The notes: a model not told the origin generated them from the sequence alone. Counted from the first letter of the stretch, positions 25,697 through 34,296 are shown. The stretch: 38,624 nt of DNA from Bradyrhizobium retamae (GCF_001440415.1 NZ_LLYA01000185.1:1-38624), one strand, 5' to 3'. Made by a program: numbers and translations.

Positions 25697-27064
25697 ATGA
25701 CAAAATTTCGCCTGCTCATTGTGAGCGCCCTCGTGGCCACAGGCGTTACTGCCGTATCCATAGTTACCGCCATCGCGGTGCAGGGCACCGAACCTGCCGC
25801 TTCGGATCTCGCCTTGCTCTCCGGCGTGATACAGCTCGTTCAACGCGACTACGTGCATCCGATCGGCTCGGACGAATTAACCAAGGATGCCCTCAAGGGA
25901 ATGCTTAGCCGTCTCGACCCGCATTCCGACTACATGGACGCGCAGGAGTTCGAGCAGTCCCAGGCAGACATCGCGGGCCGGTTTGGCGGGCTCGGCATGC
26001 AGATTTCCGAACAGGACGGAATACCCAAGATCATTGCGCCGATCGACGGTACACCGGCGGCTCATGCCGGGCTCGAACCGGGCGACGAGATTGTCCTGAT
26101 CGACCACTCAAGCACACAGGGGGTGAGCTTGCGCAAGGTGGTGGGCCTGCTGCGGGGCGATCCCGGATCGACCGTGACGCTCACCATTCTGCGCGGCAAG
26201 CAGCAGCCATTCGATGTCACGCTGACGCGCGAGATCATCAAGGTCAACTCGGTCAAATCGAAGCTTGAGCCTGACGGGATCGGCTATGTCCGTATCAGCC
26301 AGTTCGGCGGCGACACTGCGGACGGATTCAAGAAGGCCATCGCCGGCCTCGAGCGCGACGCCCATGGACACCTCACGGGCCTCGTCCTTGATCTGCGCAA
26401 CGATCCCGGCGGGCTACTTTCCGCGGCCGTCGATGTTGCCGGGGACCTGCTGGACGGCGGGTCCGTGGTTAGCATCCATGGCAGACAGGCGAGCGAAGAC
26501 CAGACCTTCCAGGCTCCTCCGCATGGAGACATGTTGTCCGGCACCCCTGTCGCGGTCCTGATTAACGGCGCTTCCGCGTCGGCTTCGGAGATTGTCGCCG
26601 GAGCTCTGCAGGATCGCCACCGCGCCACGGTGATGGGGACGCAAAGCTTCGGCAAGGGATCGGTGCAGACCATCGTTCCGCTGAAGGGGCAGGGCGCGGT
26701 GCGGCTCACGACGGCGCTCTATTACACCCCCTCCGGACGCTCGATCCAGGGTCAAGGCATTGCGCCGGATGTCCTTGTCGACGCGCCAAAGGAGCAGCAG
26801 ATCAGCGGCGGCCCCCTGCTGCGGGAAGGCTCGCTACACGGAGCTTTCACAAATCCAGGACCGCTCAACCGCATGCCGGGCGCAGGCGGCACACAAGTCC
26901 GGGTATCACAAGCCAAGTCTGCCTATTCCGCGCCGATCAAGGCAGGGCTCATCGGCAAGCCGGACGACGCGCAGCTCAAGGCCGCGCTCGCCTATCTGGA
27001 ACGGATCGAGGTGAGGAAGGCCCAGTCGACCGACCAGACACAGGTCGAGGCCGGAGCGAGGTGA
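25697..27064 (+). CDS. ctpA: S41-family C-terminal processing peptidase (CtpA)
   Basis: A 455-residue periplasmic serine protease from the ATG at 25697 (GAGGAGA upstream). A signal peptide lies at about 5-30. The helical N-terminal region includes MLSRLDPHSDYMD, a family signature. PDZ covers about 95-170 (AGLEPGDEIVLID). The catalytic core has RNDPGGLL, the nucleophile box GASASASE (Ser295) and the general-base Lys320 in SFGKGSVQ, 25 residues apart as in CtpA/CtpB. These enzymes trim the C-termini of envelope proteins, including peptidoglycan enzymes. Many bacteria pair them with a small adaptor, which makes the secreted protein upstream interesting. Confidence 0.92.
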   Translation: MTKFRLLIVSALVATGVTAVSIVTAIAVQGTEPAASDLALLSGVIQLVQRDYVHPIGSDELTKDALKGMLSRLDPHSDYMDAQEFEQSQADIAGRFGGLGMQISEQDGIPKIIAPIDGTPAAHAGLEPGDEIVLIDHSSTQGVSLRKVVGLLRGDPGSTVTLTILRGKQQPFDVTLTREIIKVNSVKSKLEPDGIGYVRISQFGGDTADGFKKAIAGLERDAHGHLTGLVLDLRNDPGGLLSAAVDVAGDLLDGGSVVSIHGRQASEDQTFQAPPHGDMLSGTPVAVLINGASASASEIVAGALQDRHRATVMGTQSFGKGSVQTIVPLKGQGAVRLTTALYYTPSGRSIQGQGIAPDVLVDAPKEQQISGGPLLREGSLHGAFTNPGPLNRMPGAGGTQVRVSQAKSAYSAPIKAGLIGKPDDAQLKAALAYLERIEVRKAQSTDQTQVEAGAR

Positions 27065-27262
27065 CCGCTATCAAGCCGAGCGATCAGTCGCCGCTGCGAG
27101 CTTTGCGTCCCACCACCAGATATCGGGAAAAGCCGACATCCCGTATGTTGGCATGAGGTCCGGCTTCGCGAACCGATTCCACCGCGCCGTGCGGACCAGA
27201 ACGCGTTGAGAGAAAATATAACATCCAGCGGTACAACTGATGTGTGCCCAGGCAGGCGTTGC

Positions 27263-28582
27263 CTAGGTCTGTCGCACGGCCTCTTCGAGATCGATGTTCT
27301 TGGTCTCCGGTGTCGCCAGGATCGCAACGATCGCCAGCACGGCATAGGCCATGACCAGAAGGCCGATATAGCGATAGGCCTGGTGAATGCCGTAGGCGTT
27401 CAGGATGAGACCTGCCAGAATGGGGATCAACCCGCCGCCATAGACTTGCGCTATCTGGTAGCCGGCGCTCGCGCCCGAGGCACGATAGCGGGTCGGGAAA
27501 CTCTCGGTGTAGAAGGCGGGAAGCGCGCCGTAACCAAAGCCGAAGACAAAGCCGAACCCGATGATCTCGCCGATCGTGGCGCGAAGAAAACCTCCGCTAT
27601 TGATCAGGTGGAAATAAGGAATGGCAAAAACCAGAAAAACGACCGCGGCGATCAACAGGACGGTGCGTCGATTGATCAGGTCGGCGAGCAGTGAGCCGAC
27701 AATCATGAAGACAAGCATGAATGCCGCTGCGATCAGTCCGATTACTTCCGGCGTCGAGCCGCTAAACCCGACCGCCTTCATGTAGCTCGTGCCGAACACG
27801 AAATACAGAAAGAACGCACCGCCGAACATGGCATTGACGAGCGAGGTGCGCAGGATCGTGAGCGGCATGTCGCGCCAGACCTGCATGGCCGGATAGTCAA
27901 TAATTGCGCTCTGCGCCCGCTGCCGCTCGAACAGAAAGCTGTCTACGGTACGCGTGCGAATGACGATGCCGACGATCGCGACCAGGAAGCCGAACAAGAA
28001 CAAGACGCGCCAGCCCCAGATCGTGAAGCTCTCCGGTGTCATCAGCGATTTCACCGCGATTACCGAACCAAAGCCAAGCAGCAGTCCGATCGGGATGGCA
28101 AAGCCGACCCACGCGCTCCAAAACGCCCGGTGTCGCGAGCGCGCCGCTTGCTCGATCACCCAGGTCGAGGCCGTGCCAAACTCGGCGCCGAAGCTGATTC
28201 CTTGCGCCAGGCGAAGCAGGATCAACAATACCGGCGCGGCAATGCCGATGGTGTCATAGCCCGGCGTGAGCCCGATCAGCAGCGTGCTGACGCCCATCAA
28301 CACCAGCGCATAGACCAGTGCATCCTTGCGTCCGTAGCGGTCGGCGAGATGACCGAAGATGTAGGCGCCGATCGGGCGGATCACGATGCCGATGCCGTAG
28401 ACGCCGATTGCAGCAGCAATGGCCGCAAGGGCCGGAAGCTTGAAAAAGACATCCCCCCAAACAGTTGCGGCGATCACGCCGGTGACAAGGAAATCATATT
28501 GCTCGATGACCGAGCCGATGATGCTTGCTAACGCCACCTTGTAGATACTGCCCTTGGATGGGTCCGCGTCGCTGCCGTTCAT
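27263..28582 (-). CDS. Major-facilitator transporter, metabolite:H+ symporter (MHS) type
   Basis: A 439-residue, 12-helix inner-membrane protein. The first helix carries SVIEQYDFLVTG, typical of the ShiA/KgtP/ProP group, and the loop between helices 2 and 3 has the MFS signature GHLADRYGRKDAL. A second signature-like block is ADLINRRTVLL. Such proteins import organic acids, betaine or shikimate with protons; the substrate is not predictable. GAAGAAGAG precedes the ATG. It is divergent from the penicillin-binding protein gene. Between its stop and ctpA (27065-27262) I see no certain gene. Confidence 0.88.
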   Translation of the reverse strand: MNGSDADPSKGSIYKVALASIIGSVIEQYDFLVTGVIAATVWGDVFFKLPALAAIAAAIGVYGIGIVIRPIGAYIFGHLADRYGRKDALVYALVLMGVSTLLIGLTPGYDTIGIAAPVLLILLRLAQGISFGAEFGTASTWVIEQAARSRHRAFWSAWVGFAIPIGLLLGFGSVIAVKSLMTPESFTIWGWRVLFLFGFLVAIVGIVIRTRTVDSFLFERQRAQSAIIDYPAMQVWRDMPLTILRTSLVNAMFGGAFFLYFVFGTSYMKAVGFSGSTPEVIGLIAAAFMLVFMIVGSLLADLINRRTVLLIAAVVFLVFAIPYFHLINSGGFLRATIGEIIGFGFVFGFGYGALPAFYTESFPTRYRASGASAGYQIAQVYGGGLIPILAGLILNAYGIHQAYRYIGLLVMAYAVLAIVAILATPETKNIDLEEAVRQT

Positions 28583-28616
28583 CTTAACTCTTCTTCATCT
28601 TCATTTGCCGCCAGCG

Positions 28617-28659
28617 CCGCGCCCGGACAGTGTGATCTGCACAAGGTGTCCGGGCGCGG
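28617..28659. repeat. 13-bp perfect inverted repeat in a divergent promoter region
   Basis: CCGCGCCCGGACA (28617-28629) is matched by its exact reverse complement at 28647-28659, with a 17-base loop. No T tract follows on either strand, so it is not a standard terminator. It begins 35 bp upstream of the MHS transporter start. A second palindrome, ATGCGGCGAC-N3-GTCGCCGCAT, lies at 28720-28742. Confidence 0.55.
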
Positions 28660-28784
28660 GCCCAACAGCGCAGCGAGTGCTTTGTTCCGCACTTTCGAAT
28701 TGTCCCGCCTCGGACAGGCATGCGGCGACAGCGTCGCCGCATGGAGAGAAGGAGCGTCTAGCATCGCCAGAGATTGACGCGCGC

Positions 28785-28809
28785 GGAACTCCCGCACCGG
28801 GTTAGCGTT
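28785..28809 (+). promoter_or_regulatory. Sigma-EcfG-type promoter of the penicillin-binding protein gene
   Basis: GGAAC at 28785-28789, 16 bases, then CGTT at 28806-28809: an exact match to the general-stress consensus of alphaproteobacteria. It points to the gene starting at 28963 and leaves a leader of about 145 bases. A match to nine fixed bases at set spacing is suggestive rather than conclusive. Confidence 0.55.
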
Positions 28810-28962
28810 CAACTTGCGACAACGGCAGCGCCGTTGCCCAGTATCGACAACCAACGACGCGACCTACGTCCGACTCCCGATGGCAGATAGGAATAAGTTG
28901 TATTTCGTAATGCCTGCCGAGTTGGCACGGCCGATCGGGCGGCGGTTGGGGAGTGTCTCGCT

Positions 28963-30981
28963 GTGAGCCTTCCCATCGGCACTCCGGACGGCGCGCTAAC
29001 TTCGCCAAGTCGCCGACGCTCACGGCTTCTTTATGCCGCCCAAGTAGTTTCCGGCATATCCCTTGTCCTGGTGACCTTGCTGGCCGCAGCAGCATGGTCC
29101 TTGCGCGGCGTTCATATTCCTGACACTGCCGAGGTGACGTCGCGACGCGTCATAGAACTGCAATCGGCCGACGGTCAGGATTTGTGGCGTACAGGACATT
29201 TGAAACTGTCGCCAGTCGATGCCAAGGAGATGCCAGCAGATGTGATCAATGCCGTCCTCAGCATCGAAGACCGGCACTTCTACCAGCATGGCGCCATTGA
29301 TGCGCTCTCGGTCCTGCGCGCGCTGAGGGAAGATATTGAAGCGGGAAAGATCGTCGCGGGAGGAAGCACCATCACCCAGCAGTTGGCCAAGACCCTCTTT
29401 CTCAGTCCGGAGCGAACCTACCGGCGCAAGATCCAGGAGGCGGCAATCGCGGCCTCGATGGAGCATCACCTGACCAAGGACCAGATTTTGACGAGCTATC
29501 TCAACAACGTCTATTTCGGTTCGGGTGCAACGGGTCTTCCTGCTGCGGCAAAGCTATATTTCGGCAAGAAGCTCGCTGATCTAGACTTGCCGGAGACAGC
29601 GATGCTCGCGGGAATGATCAACGCGCCGGCAGCGGATGATCCGCTTCACGACCTCGATGCCGCGCGCCGGCGGGCCGCCATTGTGCTCGACGCAATGGTG
29701 GAGAACGGAAAACTCACGGGACAAGCGGCGCTGGTGGCAAAGCTGCATCCCGCTACCCCACGCTCTCCCGAAGTCTCGCCGCCATCGGCCGGCTGGTTCG
29801 TCGATTGGATCTACAGCAAGGCCGCCGCTGTCACGCCGCCGTTTGGCGGCCCGGTTCAAATCCGCACGACGCTCGATCTGCGTTTGCAACAATTGGCAGA
29901 CAAGGTTGTGAAGTCGGCGCTCGCCAAGTACGGCAAGGGCAAGCATGTCGGACAGGCCGCGCTGGTGGCCATGCGGTCTGATGGTGCCGTCGTCGCGATG
30001 GTCGGCGGACGCGATTATTCGCAGAGCCAGTATAATCGCGCGGTGCAGGCCGAACGGCAGCCGGGCTCGGCATTCAAGCTGTTCGACTATTATGCGGCCT
30101 TGCGCCAGGGCTTTACCCCCAACGATGAAATCCTCGATGCACCGGTCGACATTCATGGATGGCGACCCGAGAATTATGGGCGCCGCCACTACGGCGAGAT
30201 TACGCTGGCCGAAGCGTTCGCCGATTCCCTCAATGACGCCGCCGTCAGGCTGTCGCAGGAAGTCGGCATCGACCAGGTGATCGCGGCCGCGCGCGACCTC
30301 GGCCTGCGTGCTCCGCTGCAGAACAATCCGAGTCTCGCGCTCGGCACATCCGAGGTGACCCTGCTCGATCTGACCTCGGCTTACGCTTCGGTACGCGCTG
30401 GCGAGACACCAATCCATCCTTGGGGCATTTCCAGCCTCAAGACGCCGAACGATCGGGATTACGTGCCGGTCGCCTCTTCCGGCGACCCGCGGCACAGCCT
30501 CGCAAAGTACCAGGATGAGTTGATCGGCCTGTTGCAGGGCGTGGTTGAGCGCGGCACCGGCCGGGCGGCCGCGCTGGGGGGCTTTGCGGCCGGCAAGACT
30601 GGGACGAGCCAGGACTATCGCGACGCCTGGTTCATCGGCTTCGACGATTCGCTGATTGTCGGCGTCTGGGTCGGCAACGACGATCACAGTCCGATGAAAG
30701 GTGTGGTCGGCGGCTCACTGCCGGCAAAGATCTGGAAGGACTTTATGCAGCAGGCGAGCACGCCGACGACTGCCGAAGTCGCTCCGACGCCGCCGCGCGC
30801 GCCGACGTACCCGCAAGAGCCATCGATCCTTGCCGATCAAGGCAGCCCAGCGCTGCCCGCCGAAGGGCAGGGCGCTCAGTGCAACATTCCGGTCTGCGAA
30901 GAATTCTATCATTCATTCCGCGCCTCGGACTGCACCTATCAACCGTATGGGCCACGGCCGCGACAATACTGCGCGAGATGA
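28963..30981 (+). CDS. Class A penicillin-binding protein (glycosyltransferase plus transpeptidase) with BA14K-like tail
   Basis: A 672-residue inner-membrane enzyme that polymerises and crosslinks peptidoglycan. A membrane anchor lies at about 30-48. The GT51 domain shows SIEDRHFYQHG (catalytic Glu102), GGSTITQQLAKTLF and NNVYFG. The transpeptidase has S369xxK372 (PGSAFK), S422-L-N424 and K545-TGT. The C-terminal 35 residues contain paired cysteines and YHSFRASDCTYQPYG, a motif I associate with BA14K-like secreted proteins of rhizobia. This tail is unusual for a PBP and would lie in the periplasm. The start is a GTG with GGGGAG about eight bases upstream. An EcfG-like promoter suggests stress induction, so it may be an accessory PBP rather than the main one. 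Confidence 0.9.
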   Translation: MSLPIGTPDGALTSPSRRRSRLLYAAQVVSGISLVLVTLLAAAAWSLRGVHIPDTAEVTSRRVIELQSADGQDLWRTGHLKLSPVDAKEMPADVINAVLSIEDRHFYQHGAIDALSVLRALREDIEAGKIVAGGSTITQQLAKTLFLSPERTYRRKIQEAAIAASMEHHLTKDQILTSYLNNVYFGSGATGLPAAAKLYFGKKLADLDLPETAMLAGMINAPAADDPLHDLDAARRRAAIVLDAMVENGKLTGQAALVAKLHPATPRSPEVSPPSAGWFVDWIYSKAAAVTPPFGGPVQIRTTLDLRLQQLADKVVKSALAKYGKGKHVGQAALVAMRSDGAVVAMVGGRDYSQSQYNRAVQAERQPGSAFKLFDYYAALRQGFTPNDEILDAPVDIHGWRPENYGRRHYGEITLAEAFADSLNDAAVRLSQEVGIDQVIAAARDLGLRAPLQNNPSLALGTSEVTLLDLTSAYASVRAGETPIHPWGISSLKTPNDRDYVPVASSGDPRHSLAKYQDELIGLLQGVVERGTGRAAALGGFAAGKTGTSQDYRDAWFIGFDDSLIVGVWVGNDDHSPMKGVVGGSLPAKIWKDFMQQASTPTTAEVAPTPPRAPTYPQEPSILADQGSPALPAEGQGAQCNIPVCEEFYHSFRASDCTYQPYGPRPRQYCAR

Positions 30982-31202
30982 GCATTCGACCTAAGCGCGA
31001 ACTATCCTTCTGCATTCTTAATCTTTGGACATGTTTTACGCGCGGCGGAACGCCCAATACGTCAACAGCATTGATAGAAGTAGCGCCAGCAAGGTGCGCC
31101 GGATAGGGAAGTCTTGGAAGCAGCAGCGCGATGTGCGGCCGCTTCGCCCGGACTGCGGCTCAGCTTGCGATCCGGGCGGCTGACTGCAAGACAGGATTCG
31201 CG

Positions 31203-31964
31203 ATGACCACGGCAAGCCAGTTACGACGTGGAGGCCGTGCCTTCGAGCCCTTCAAGACAGTCATCGAGGCGGTCCTGATCGCGATCGTGATCCGCAGCTT
31301 GCTTTTTCAGCCGTTCAACATTCCGTCCGGATCGATGGAGCCGACATTGCGGGTCGGTGACTACTTGTTCGTGTCGAAATATAGCTACGGCTATAGTCGG
31401 TATTCGCTTCCGTTCTCGCTCCCATTCTTCAGTGGCCGGATCGCAGCGGTGCAGCCGCAGCGCGGCGACGTCGTCGTGTTTCGGCACGGCTCGGTCGATT
31501 TCATCAAGCGCGTGATCGGCCTTCCCGGCGACCGCATCCAGGTCATCGATGGCGCCGTCTACCTCAACGGCAGGCAAATCGAACGGAAGCGCATAGCGGA
31601 TTTCGTGGGCCGCAATCCCTGTCGCCCATCGGCACCAGGAAGTCCGCCGGTCGAGGTCCCGCAATGGCGGGAGACCCTGCCAAATGGCGTGTCCTACGAC
31701 ACGTTGAAGTGCAGCGCTCTCCCTGCATTTCCCGACTCTACGTCGGTCTACACCGTGCCGCCCGGGCATTTCTTCATGATGGGGGACAATCGCGAGAACT
31801 CCGAAGACAGTCGCTTTCCCGATGTCGGCTACGTGCCGTTTGACGATCTCATCGGACGAGCCCAGGTCATCTTCTTTTCCGTGACGCCCGCACAGTGGGC
31901 TTGGGAGGTTTGGAACTGGCCGTCGGCGATACGGTGGACCAGGTTGTTCAGCATCGTCAGGTAG
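31203..31964 (+). CDS. lepB: Signal peptidase I
   Basis: A 253-residue inner-membrane protease that removes signal peptides. One membrane segment lies at about 18-38, followed by box B PSGSMEPTL with nucleophile Ser44, box D DFIKRVIGLPGD with general-base Lys102, and box E MMGDNRENSEDSR. An insertion of about 40 residues between boxes D and E includes two cysteines (RNPCRP, LKCSALP). The ATG at 31203 has ACAGGA seven bases upstream; a longer frame from 31131 would put 24 odd residues before the membrane segment. It ends 4 bp before the next gene. It may be a second, accessory LepB, since housekeeping lepB usually sits next to rnc. Confidence 0.9.
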   Translation: MTTASQLRRGGRAFEPFKTVIEAVLIAIVIRSLLFQPFNIPSGSMEPTLRVGDYLFVSKYSYGYSRYSLPFSLPFFSGRIAAVQPQRGDVVVFRHGSVDFIKRVIGLPGDRIQVIDGAVYLNGRQIERKRIADFVGRNPCRPSAPGSPPVEVPQWRETLPNGVSYDTLKCSALPAFPDSTSVYTVPPGHFFMMGDNRENSEDSRFPDVGYVPFDDLIGRAQVIFFSVTPAQWAWEVWNWPSAIRWTRLFSIVR

Positions 31965-31968
31965 CCAA

Positions 31969-33609
31969 ATGCAGTCCTCGATCCATCTTCCAGCGGGAAA
32001 AGCTCGAACACCTCTTGGTTTTACGTCTGAGCGTGCCGGGAGAGGATTTGGTCGGCTTCAGCCGAAAAGAGCTGTGGCCGCGTCGGAAGGAAAGGACGAT
32101 CCGGGCAGATCGACGAGCGGTCTCTTCGCAGAGCGGCCCTACTATCGCTGGCTGGTCGTCGGTACGGTGTGTATCGGGGCTTTCATGGGGCAGCTTGACG
32201 CCAGCATCGCTCAGCTCGTGCTGCCGGTGCTCGAACGGGATTTTCATCAGCATTTGAGCGATATCAGCTGGGTCGCGCTGGCCTATACGCTGACGCTTGC
32301 GGTCCTTCTGCCCGTGTTCGGCCGGCTTGCCGATGTGTACGGCCGCAAGACGCTCTATACCGCCGGATTCCTCGTATTCATTCTCGGATCTGGCCTGTGC
32401 GGCGCCGCGCCGAACCTTTTGTCTCTCGTTGGCTTTCGCGTCCTTCAGGCGGTCGGCGCTGCGCTGCTGCAGACGAACAGCATCGCCGTGGTCGTTATGG
32501 CGGCCGGCCCACGCTATCGCGGCCGAGCCATCGGCGTGCAGGCCTCGGCGCAGGCGGTGGGGTTGAGTGTCGGCCCGGCGCTCGGCGGCCTGCTGATCCA
32601 CATGCTGGGCTGGCGTTGGGTGTTCTGGATCAACGTCCCATTCGGCTTGCTGGGCGCCGTCATGGCCTGGTTCGTGCTGCCGCAGATGAAGACGCAACGC
32701 GGCGATCGCCAATTCGACTGGGGTGGGGTGGCGTTGCTTGCGCCGGCCTTGATCGCTCTCGTACTCGCGATCGATCAAGGCCGTCTCTGGGGCACCCGTT
32801 CGTTTGCATTCGTCCTCTGCATATGGGCGCCGATGGTCCTGCTGCCGCTGCTGCTTTGGTGGGAGCGCCGGCAGCGTTCGCCGCTGGTCGATTTAGCACT
32901 ATTTCACGAGCATTCCTTTTGGGCGGGCAATCTCGCCGGGTTACTTTCCTATGCAATGCTGTTCGGCATGTTCTTCCTGATGCCCTTCGTCCTCGAACGG
33001 GCCTTTGCAGATGGGGCTTTGGCCACCGGCATTGAGTTGATGGTGATCCCAGGGGCACTGGCAATGGTGTCACCGGTAAGTGGGGCGTTGTATGATCGGT
33101 TTGGTCCCCGCCCGCTCACCGTCACAGGCATGGCGCTCGCGTTCTGTGCCTGTGCGTGGCTGGCCCTGGAAATCGGCTCCAACACCACCGGCGCGCCCCA
33201 ATTGACTGCGGCGCTCGCGCTGTTCGGTCTTGGCGAGGGGCTGTTCACGTCACCGAATAACAGTGCCGTCATGGCGAGCATCCCGGAAAAAGACATTGGA
33301 CAGGCGGGCGGACTCCTCAACGTGACGCGATCGTTCGGCACAAGCATCGGTATCGCAGCGTCGACGGCCGTATTCTCCTGGCGCCTTCACGCCGCCACGG
33401 GCGCCAGCCTTGGTCCGCTGCGCGCACCGCCGGGGGCACTCGTGCTGGCGACGCAAGACGTGCTCGCGATGTTCGCCATGTTTGCGCTGATTGCTTGTAT
33501 GTTGTCTTGGACGGGCCCGCGCAGCAGGCGGCCGCTGAGTGCCGCCTTGGGCCGCAAGATGAGTAAAGTTTCACGCAACTCCGTTGACGGCGGCTCGTTG
33601 TCAAAGTGA
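31969..33609 (+). CDS. DHA2-family drug:H+ antiporter (EmrB/QacA-like)
   Basis: A 546-residue multi-helix major-facilitator protein. Helix 1 carries the 14-helix-group mark GQLDASIAQLVLPVLERDF, the loop after helix 2 has GRLADVYGRKTLY, and motif C appears as GLSVGPALGGLLI. A hydrophilic N-terminal tail of about 55 residues is longer than usual, so the true start may be further in, but the ATG at 31969 lies 4 bp after the lepB stop with AGG upstream. It probably exports drugs or other amphipathic compounds. No membrane-fusion partner (EmrA) is nearby. Confidence 0.87.
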   Translation: MQSSIHLPAGKARTPLGFTSERAGRGFGRLQPKRAVAASEGKDDPGRSTSGLFAERPYYRWLVVGTVCIGAFMGQLDASIAQLVLPVLERDFHQHLSDISWVALAYTLTLAVLLPVFGRLADVYGRKTLYTAGFLVFILGSGLCGAAPNLLSLVGFRVLQAVGAALLQTNSIAVVVMAAGPRYRGRAIGVQASAQAVGLSVGPALGGLLIHMLGWRWVFWINVPFGLLGAVMAWFVLPQMKTQRGDRQFDWGGVALLAPALIALVLAIDQGRLWGTRSFAFVLCIWAPMVLLPLLLWWERRQRSPLVDLALFHEHSFWAGNLAGLLSYAMLFGMFFLMPFVLERAFADGALATGIELMVIPGALAMVSPVSGALYDRFGPRPLTVTGMALAFCACAWLALEIGSNTTGAPQLTAALALFGLGEGLFTSPNNSAVMASIPEKDIGQAGGLLNVTRSFGTSIGIAASTAVFSWRLHAATGASLGPLRAPPGALVLATQDVLAMFAMFALIACMLSWTGPRSRRPLSAALGRKMSKVSRNSVDGGSLSK

Positions 33610-33636
33610 TCCCATCAACCAAAGGAGAACACCAAC

Positions 33637-34245
33637 ATGCGAAAGCTTGCTCTTGCAGGGATAGCTCTCGTCTTGCTGGCGCCGCTCGCCTATGCGGCGC
33701 AGAGCGACGGCCAACATCAGGATCTGAGAGCCCATCTCGATGATATGCTGAAGACTTCGGGTTATACGGACGTCCGTATTGCACCTGAAGCCTATGTGAT
33801 TCACGCCAGGGATGCGGACGGCAACTCCGTCGTCGTGTCGATCAGCCCGGATTCCTTTGCTGAACTCAAGACGGTCGGGCTGGAGAATTCCTCGTCGCGA
33901 ACGGCCCAGCCATCCGCCTCCGGCAAATATGTAGAGCTACCGAAGACCGATGAGCTCAGCTCAAAGCTTGTCGGTCTCGACATCTACAGCAGTTCGAACC
34001 AGGACATCGGGCAGATCAAGGACATAGCGCTCGATCCGCAGGGAGACGTTGCAGCTTACATCGTTTCGGTCGGCGGCTTCCTGGGAGTGGATCAACATTA
34101 CGTCGCGGTGCGCCCGTCGGCAGTCAACGTCACCTACGATGCGTCTGCGAAGAAGTGGCACGCGGCCATGGATGCGACCGCCAACCAGCTCAAAGCCGCG
34201 CCGGAATTCAAGTATAGCGGCCGCTGGTCCTCCAATCCGATTTGA
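33637..34245 (+). CDS. Secreted PRC-barrel domain protein
   Basis: A 202-residue protein with a strong ribosome site (AAAGGAGA) and a signal peptide (LALAGIALVLLAPLAYAAQ). A first region (about 25-75) predicts a small alpha/beta unit (YTDVRIAPEAYVIHARDADG). The PRC-barrel-like domain at about 105-180 includes LVGLDIYSSSNQDIGQIKDI and VVSVGG-like FLGVDQHYVAV. Rhizobial members are periplasmic and of unknown function, often stress-induced. It lies 27 bp after the DHA2 gene but has its own ribosome site and is followed by a terminator. Confidence 0.85.
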   Translation: MRKLALAGIALVLLAPLAYAAQSDGQHQDLRAHLDDMLKTSGYTDVRIAPEAYVIHARDADGNSVVVSISPDSFAELKTVGLENSSSRTAQPSASGKYVELPKTDELSSKLVGLDIYSSSNQDIGQIKDIALDPQGDVAAYIVSVGGFLGVDQHYVAVRPSAVNVTYDASAKKWHAAMDATANQLKAAPEFKYSGRWSSNPI

Positions 34246-34256
34246 GCCCACTCAGT

Positions 34257-34296
34257 CATCGTCGCCGGCTGCGGCTCAGCCGGCGGCGATGCTTTT
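34257..34296. terminator. Terminator shared by convergent PRC-barrel and kinase genes
   Basis: A 15-bp stem (34257-34271 with 34277-34291, one G-T pair) closes on a five-base loop and is followed on the plus strand by CTTTT. It starts 12 bases after the PRC-barrel stop. It includes the stop and last codons of the leftward kinase, so the kinase C-terminus is coded within the hairpin. Confidence 0.65.

Larger units (their letters stand above)
28583..28962. other. Divergent intergenic region with hairpins and an EcfG-type promoter
   Basis: No gene seen in these 380 bp between the MHS transporter and the penicillin-binding protein gene. The region holds two perfect inverted repeats (28617-28659 and 28720-28742) and a GGAAC-N16-CGTT element. 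Because it is GC-rich and symmetrical it may fold strongly when transcribed. Confidence 0.55.

Noticed and set aside
27084..27200. Leftward frames ending RYLVVGRK or DIWWWDAK between ctpA and the MHS transporter
   Set aside because: Two frames both look protein-like over about 35 codons and I cannot decide between them. Neither has a start, so at most this is a gene remnant.
29581..30687. A 368-codon leftward frame opposite the penicillin-binding protein
   Set aside because: Shadow frame; the plus-strand gene has all catalytic motifs of a class A PBP.
31037..31110. Leftward hydrophobic frame ending TYWAFRRA before lepB
   Set aside because: No start codon or ribosome site; a chance hydrophobic stretch cannot be excluded.
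31131..31202. The extended lepB frame begins MCGRFA, like the start of SRAP proteins
   Set aside because: Only six residues agree and the rest does not fit. The proper lepB start at 31203 has a ribosome site. A link to the SRAP remnant at 12865 is not supported.
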